12,500 nucleotides of DNA. Origin: Actinidia chinensis (lineage: Eukaryota > Streptophyta > Magnoliopsida > Ericales > Actinidiaceae). Shown one piece after another: positions 7,841 through 12,500 of this stretch (position 1 is the first letter of the stretch; each line of letters opens with the position of its first letter). The notes under the pieces were generated by a model that saw only the letters and a program-made list of their open reading frames with translations, did no database searches and was not told the DNA's origin. A program made the translations under genes and the position numbers. The stretch covers positions 12,937,966 to 12,950,465 of the forward strand of contig CM018903.1 of the NCBI GenBank assembly GCA_009663005.1. The letters are read 5' to 3'.

Positions 7841-9821
7841 CCTAACTCCTGAAATAGGATCTTTTCTTCTTTATGCCTCCTCTTCTTCGGCGAAAAATTG
7901 GGTCCATCGCCTATTCGCCACGTCGACGCCAAGGGTGGGGGAATTGATGGGATGAGCTTGCCTCTTGACCAAAACTCAAAGCCCGAGCTGAAGTACATCG
8001 CAGCGGAATCTGTAACCGCATGCTTGAATTCCCCGAGCTTTTAAGTCCCCAAATGGCTAGCTCCATTGGACTTTCGCCCAGTTTGTTTGTCGTTCCCCAC
8101 AGTGGCCTTCAGATCGTCACTACGTGCCGGGCTGGATCCTTCCACTCTAAGCTCGGCCAGTTATTCTCCGCTTTAAGGGATCGCTTTTGAGCTTTTACCA
8201 ATTCCGCTCGGCAGAATTGCGCGAGCCATATGGGACAGTTCTATGGTCGTGGAGTGCTCCTGGCTGCGGAGGGCAAGAGAAGAGGCGAACACACCACCTG
8301 CCCAATATAACATCTCAGTTATTTGCCAAAAGAAACAAAAACCCCAAACAGGGGAAGATTTTCACAACTTACCTGACCCCAAGGCGTGGAAAGATTTGGG
8401 ACCAGTTCATTTTCGGACATCGGTTCCAACCTCCTCCTTGTCGCCACCAGGGGAAGAGGTCCCGCCTCGTAGCAGCATCCCTTTAGCATTGATCGCCTCG
8501 GTTAGCTTGAATCTTTAGGCGACGGGGGCGGCATGTTTTTTTCCCTTCGACGGAGTCCCGCTCGCCTATCGATAAAGGTAGCCTTCCCGCGTATTTCTCG
8601 CGGATAACACTCCTTTGGCGGGAGGCGTGGGTGTCGTTTCCTTGTAGCCTTCTCAGCCTTAGCTACCCCCAGTTTTTTGGCACACAGCGGCGGGCGGCAC
8701 CAGCTGGCTGACATAGCTGCACATGAGATATGTTAGATACGAAGAAAACAGAAACAGTTGGTTTCCTAGAATATACATCAGATTTGAGCTCGGGGGGCAA
8801 GCTCGGAATCCGAAATAGAAAACCGACCCTGAATCCGAACTAGAGCCGGACGTCCAGATAGGAGATTCGTAAAAGGGTCCTTTTACCTCCCCACGAGCCA
8901 CCTTAGAAGGGTTTCACAGGGATACCAGGATAGGCTCTCTAATCGCCGCTCCGATATTCCCGGTCAATGACCCCTAGGTATTCAACCGGAATTTCGCGAG
9001 TAACGAATACCTCGTAGGCCCGAGGTCGTGTTGTCTCCGCCATAGTTCAAAGAGCGCGCGCAAACCAACTACAAAAGTTTTCTGAAGGTCCGCCGAACCC
9101 AGACCTTCGAAACCCGAGTAGCCTCCGGGCTCTATCTTCTCGGAGATTGCCTCGGCTTTCTCTGGAGTCAACCTCAAGATAGAGTCGGCAGCTTGTTTCA
9201 GCTCTTCCCTGAAAATCGCGTCAGGCGATCATAATGACCTTGCACAAAAAAAAAAATATAGATAGGAACTCTTGAATTGGGTTCCCCAAGATTGGGAACT
9301 CGTGGAGTATGCTGGGCGGCCGTGCACCGAAGAGAACTCCACTCGTCCCCCGAGGCAAAACAAAACCTCGTCTTCCACCCCTTACGTTGCTCGGAGAGTC
9401 CTCGGAGAAGTTCTTCTCGGGTCTCGCCTTGAAGTAATACCACCCCGAATCAGGGTAGAGGGGCTGAGGGAGTACAACACCTGAATTAGTCACAGGACAT
9501 GTGAAGTTTGAAGGGGCGCCAAGGATACAGCGAACATATGATGGATCGCCATCGTTGGGGGACAACTGTGCAGGGCAAAAATCTTGATAGTGAATCAAAA
9601 TTTTCCTGTGGTCGTGGTGAATGGGAAGCCTCCTGAAAACCGGCCAGAAAAGCCGGCTTCATTAAAAAGCCACTTCGCCTTGGCGGGTTGATAAAAATTG
9701 TCTCGCCATCCCCAGGGATCCGAAGTCGTACCCCTGAGGGAAATGAATAGGTAGTCCGAGCTTGTCCAGTCAGCCTGGGACATAACGTTACCCTCCTTGG
9801 TGTGAGACTCGAGGTATCCAT
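7840..9821 (-). pseudogene. Antisense ORF of Tat-type retrotransposon, PF04195-like, frame-broken
   Basis: This frame reads opposite to gag-pol. A plausible start is the ATG at 9821 (MDTSS). Then come DWTSSDYLF (about 9770) and LFNEAGFSGRF (about 9660). FCPAQLSPND lies at 9551-9580, GWYYFKARP at 9419-9445 and GWKTRFCFASGDEW at 9339-9380. These blocks, in this order, recall the 'putative gypsy type transposon' family (PF04195) found in antisense ORFs of Tat elements. A basic stretch (KKLGVAKAEKATRKR) follows near 8640-8680. The C-terminus has SSGFELLV (about 7990), DVAN (about 7920) and an acidic AEEEEA (about 7880). The function of such proteins is not known. At least eight frame changes break it. 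Family identity is recalled from motif patterns, and the boundaries are approximate. Confidence 0.6.
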
Positions 9822-9849
9822 CTCCGGGGGGTTTGCTGTGGGTTGATAG

Positions 9850-10750
9850 TATTGGTGGAGACGAAGGAGACGCGCTCTTTGTCGATTATAAGACTTCGCC
9901 TAGATGATCGGATATCAAGAGGCAGGGCTTGCTCAGTATTTTCGCCTCCGAGGTGGTCTTGGAGGCCATACACGCACCGCGACTGTTTATGGCGAGATGC
10001 CAATTTTAAAAGGACCAGAGCAGCACTTCGGACAGCAAGGAAAGGTGCGAATGAACAGGTTAACCCATGTATATACACATAGGGGAGGGATGGGGTGTCG
10101 ATCGGGCCCACGGGCCCAGATCCACGACTTCCGATTTTCGAGATAGGAAAACCGACGTTCCGCGCATTAAACCTTTTTCCGCCCCGACTAAACCTATTCT
10201 GCAGTTTATGTCCAATCCACGTGGCTCTTGGAGTGAGTCCGTCGCGATCCACCTGTCCGCGACCATCATTGCACAAAAAAGTCAGCATTGGTCATGAGAA
10301 TTAGGCGTGATTCTGTGATTTGAAAACATTATGATTGGAAGCCTACGTCGCCACCTTGCCGTTCAAAAGTTTTTCCTCGATGAATTACCAAGTCACACAT
10401 GCTGACCAAATTCTTATATAGCCTAGAGGGAGTAAAAAGGATCTAGATCGCAGTTCGTTACTAAAACGGCTGAGATCCTTGATCACCATTACAGGACGTC
10501 ACACATTAATGAGGACCCCATTCATTACAAGGAATCTTCATCGCAGTCGACGATCTCGCCATATATATCTCGTGCGCCCAGGAGGCTTATATCGTTTAGG
10601 ATGTGAAAAGGTTGGACAAACCAGTTTTCACCCGAATATTGCAATAGATGCAACATCCATGCCGAAGGTAATCCAAGTCCAAAAAGAAAAAACAACCAGA
10701 GTTGGAACGGAATCAGCTTTTATCTATTCATCGAGATCACGAGTACAAAA
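9850..10750. other. Spacer between the two antisense segments
   Basis: Several overlapping open frames of 70-166 codons occur on both strands (for example minus 10288-9788 and plus 10479-10853), but none shows a motif I recognise and they shadow one another. On the minus strand there is a TATATAA word at 10414-10420 upstream of the antisense frame, given as a separate entry. Otherwise nothing supportable is seen. Confidence 0.4.
10411..10421 (-). promoter_or_regulatory. Candidate antisense TATA box
   Basis: On the minus strand the sequence reads CTATATAAGAA, close to the plant TATA consensus. It lies about 590 bp upstream of the suggested start of the antisense frame at 9821, so it would imply a leader of about 560 bases. 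Antisense ORFs in Tat elements need their own promoter because the LTR transcribes the other strand. A single TATA word is weak evidence. Confidence 0.25.
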
Positions 10751-11740
10751 AAAAAATATACAAAAGGGGCAGTCAGACAACAGCTTCGCCAACCCATTGA
10801 CCCGGCTTACCCCTTCTTCGGCCGTCTTTGCTCGGCTTCGGCATCATCTTTAGGCGAGGAATTCTTTGCATCTCAACGTCCTCAAGATGGAACACCGAGG
10901 TTAGGGATCTGGTGCGCGATCTGCTCTTGCAGAAGTCAAAAGCCATCGCGAAATAAAAGATGCTGATCCCCTCAAGGCTTATAAAAAAGTCATCGACTAT
11001 TTGAAACCGCGGCGATGATCATACCTTGCGAGAGTAACTAGCTCTGTTCCAGCTCGGAGATCCTCGCCTCTAAATTCGCGGATGAAATTTGCTTGGCATC
11101 AGCATCTCGGTGCTCCTCTTCCCCTTCGCCTTTCCTAGCAAGGGCACCCTCTAATCAATGGCCCAATTCTGCACTAACAATTCCATCTCGGCAGATTCAG
11201 CGCAGCCTTGATTGCGGGCGCACTTGGCGACAAAGTCCCTGCTGCGTAAGGCGAGAGAAGACCCTAAGATAAACCATTGATCAACGAATCAAACTTAGCC
11301 ACTAATAGGAATTGACAACACCTTTAGGGAAAGAACAAATACCTGGCGAGCACATGTGAGAAACTTGGTTCACACTGATCGAAGGTGGGCCTATCCACCT
11401 CTCCTTATCCGCGGGAGTAGGGAGTATCACACCAGCCAGATTTTTCTGCTGTGGCCGCGCTGGGCACATCCATGAAGCTATGGGCCCAAGGCTTCGCCAA
11501 GAGTTCGTTGGGCCGAACTACCCCTCTGAAGCAACGGGCGGGCCTCGCGGGAAGCTCTAGACGCTCCGGGTAGTTTTAGCCTTCTTTGCCTCCTTGCAAT
11601 TGGGCGACCTCTTTCCCTTGGACACATCGTCCAAAGGCCTTTTATCGGATGTAGCTCGACCCTTCCGACGGATAGCAAACACCCTTCGACAGAAGAAGTG
11701 GGGCATTTTGAGCCAAACCTTGGCGAGGTCACTAAGCTTG
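10750..11740 (-). pseudogene. Second antisense segment, like the C-terminal half of an antisense ORF
   Basis: Read on the minus strand, this begins near 11740 with LAKVWLKMPHFF. A basic block KRPLDDVSKGKR follows (11609-11646), then a long polar linker. A coiled-coil-like stretch follows, with AEMELLVQNWAID at about 11154-11192, a shifted EGALARKGEGEEEHRDADAK and then LEARISELEQ near 11045-11075. Near 10930-10880 comes REGF-LLQEQIAHQIPNLGV, then an acidic/basic tail with DDAEAEQRR. This order (basic linker, coiled coil, GF-LL block, acidic tail) parallels the C-terminal half of the antisense frame at 7840-9821. I find no PF04195-like N-terminal part before it. It could be a diverged duplicate, a separate antisense gene, or the remnant of another element. 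Many frameshifts are present. Confidence 0.45.
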
Positions 11741-11749
11741 AGTCTCTTA

Positions 11750-12086
11750 TACCTAGCCGATCACTAATTATGAGGCGTCCTACAGGTGAGAACGTCGTAT
11801 GTCAGGTCCCCCATAGTACATAATAAGGTCAAAAATTACCGAGGGAACAAGGGAAGCCCCCCTATAATTATTAGAGATAATCAACGGTCCCTGCTACTCA
11901 TCAGGACAACGATGGATGTGGGGACGGGCTTCGAAGAGCGTTCCGCCATTTAAGACTCCGCCACGTGGGCTCCATGAGTAGTTTTTGCCTACCCAATCAT
12001 AAGGCACGTCAGCAAAGAAACAAACCTACTCGAATCCCAACTTGTTCCATCTCGGCAACTTTCTAGTAGGGTGGGGCGTAACTGAA
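11750..12086. other. Region before 3' LTR, weak polypurine tract
   Basis: No coding similarity is seen on either strand. The polypurine tract that primes plus-strand synthesis should lie directly before 12087. The best candidate is AGTAGGGTGGGGCG (12065-12078), but it contains pyrimidines and is separated from the LTR by TAACTGAA, so the tract is degraded, misread or not recognised. The motif CCACGTGG (11961-11968) is a G-box-like palindrome; I see nothing tying it to a function here. Confidence 0.3.
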
Positions 12087-12500
12087 TGTGGGGGAAAATA
12101 CAACTATTAATGTTCAAGTACCTCGCCTCAAGGAAGGTTAACTCGCCATACATCAATCCCCATAAATCCCTCGCATTTACAATACTAAAAACCGTTCTCC
12201 GACCCTCTTGACCGAGGTTAAAAAAGAGTCCAAGTCCGGCCGGAACCTCGCCAAGCTATCCCCATTGAGCTCGCCCATAGCCGAAGTACTGTCTCCCCGG
12301 TCCTCGCCTTGGGCAGGTCGATTACTTCTCCACTTTGTAACCTCCACCGGATCCCCCATTTAACGCCCATCCCCCGCGAGGAATTTTTCCCAACGGCAAG
12401 CGACAATTGCGGATACTCTCCATATGACAATCTTCCAATTTTCTCCTCTATCTCCGAGTATCCTTTCCATATATATCCTTACCGAGATCTCCGCCGATCC
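12087..12500 (+). repeat. 3' LTR, truncated by window end
   Basis: It starts TGTGGGGGAAAATACAACTATTA and aligns throughout with 1067-1502 of the 5' LTR. The 414 bp here correspond to 436 bp there. Differences are mostly one- to few-base gaps and some substitutions. About 300 bp of the LTR, including the promoter box and R-U5, should follow beyond the window. Minus-strand open frames at 12177-12430 are incidental. Confidence 0.92.

Larger units (their letters stand above)
1067..12500 (+). mobile_element. Ty3/gypsy LTR retrotransposon, Tat-like lineage, 3' end cut off
   Basis: The element has two matching LTRs (1067 and 12087 onward), a tRNA-Asp-type PBS, and gag, protease, RT, RNase H and integrase in the gypsy order. 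A 4.6 kb region between integrase and the 3' LTR holds antisense coding similarity. A second RNase H after the RT-associated one, the long 3' region and the antisense frame are characters of the plant Tat group (Tat, Ogre, Retand, Grande, RIRE2 relatives). Athila is less likely, because it typically has an env-like sense ORF instead. All frames are broken, so the copy as given is non-autonomous. Assuming an equal 3' LTR, total length is about 11.7 kb. Lineage is inferred from motifs, not from a tree. Confidence 0.88.

Noticed and set aside
9230..9265. Minus-strand T-run followed by GTGCAAGG, resembling an intron 3' end within the antisense ORF
   Set aside because: No credible donor site lies at a suitable distance upstream on the minus strand, and the run may be a homopolymer error. 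A similar A-run at 10746-10755 shows such tracts are not specific.
9788..10288. Minus-strand open frame of 166 codons
   Set aside because: It lies upstream of the PF04195-like blocks and has no recognisable motif; overlapping frames of similar length occur on both strands. At most its last part overlaps the leader of the antisense frame.
10479..10853. Plus-strand open frame of 124 codons, possible env-like ORF
   Set aside because: There is no hydrophobic signal or membrane segment and no known motif. The minus strand has better-supported similarity at its right end.

Overview
This window looks like intergenic DNA from a flowering plant. It is almost entirely filled by one long Ty3/gypsy LTR retrotransposon on the + strand. 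I see no host gene, tRNA, rRNA, CRISPR array or bacterial feature. The plant assignment rests on the retrotransposon lineage: a PBS matching plant tRNA-Asp, a Tat-type gag-pol, two RNase H-like regions in a row, and a long 3' region with an antisense reading frame.

Layout. Bases 1-1066 are flanking DNA. They hold a GGTTC/GAACC-rich patch (about 198-360), a foldback (inverted-repeat) element of about 125 bp (421-546), and AT-rich sequence with no visible gene. The 5' LTR runs 1067-1798 (TG...CA, 732 bp), followed by the PBS at 1801. Degenerate coding regions follow in order: gag (about 1899-3450), aspartic protease (3540-4090), reverse transcriptase (4260-5215), the RT-proximal connection/RNase H region (5215-5690), a second RNase H of the Tat 'archaeal-like' kind (5690-6150), and integrase (6330-7490). 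Next is a 4.6 kb 3' region. It starts with an irregular TCGCC-spaced repeat (7544-7755). It then carries an antisense frame (about 9821 down to 7840) resembling the 'putative gypsy type transposon' family (PF04195), and a second antisense segment (about 11740 down to 10750) resembling the C-terminal half of such a protein. The 3' LTR starts at 12087 and is cut off by the window end after 414 bp. If it is as long as the 5' LTR, the whole element is about 11.7 kb, a normal size for the Tat group.

Condition. No domain is open for its full length. Homology moves between the three frames roughly every 50-150 bp, yet many catalytic motifs are readable (YIDD, protease DNG, RNase H DGSSN and NNEAEYEA, integrase D...D-x35-E). 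The two LTRs differ largely by small insertions and deletions. Either this is an old decayed copy, or much of the damage is uncorrected long-read indel error. The sequence cannot settle this alone, but the indel bias and the many retained CpGs make the second option worth testing.

The most interesting parts are the antisense frame(s) between integrase and the 3' LTR and the TCGCC repeat at the end of pol. Neither is a wholly new system, since antisense ORFs are known in Tat elements, but a possible second C-terminal module and the repeat are less usual.
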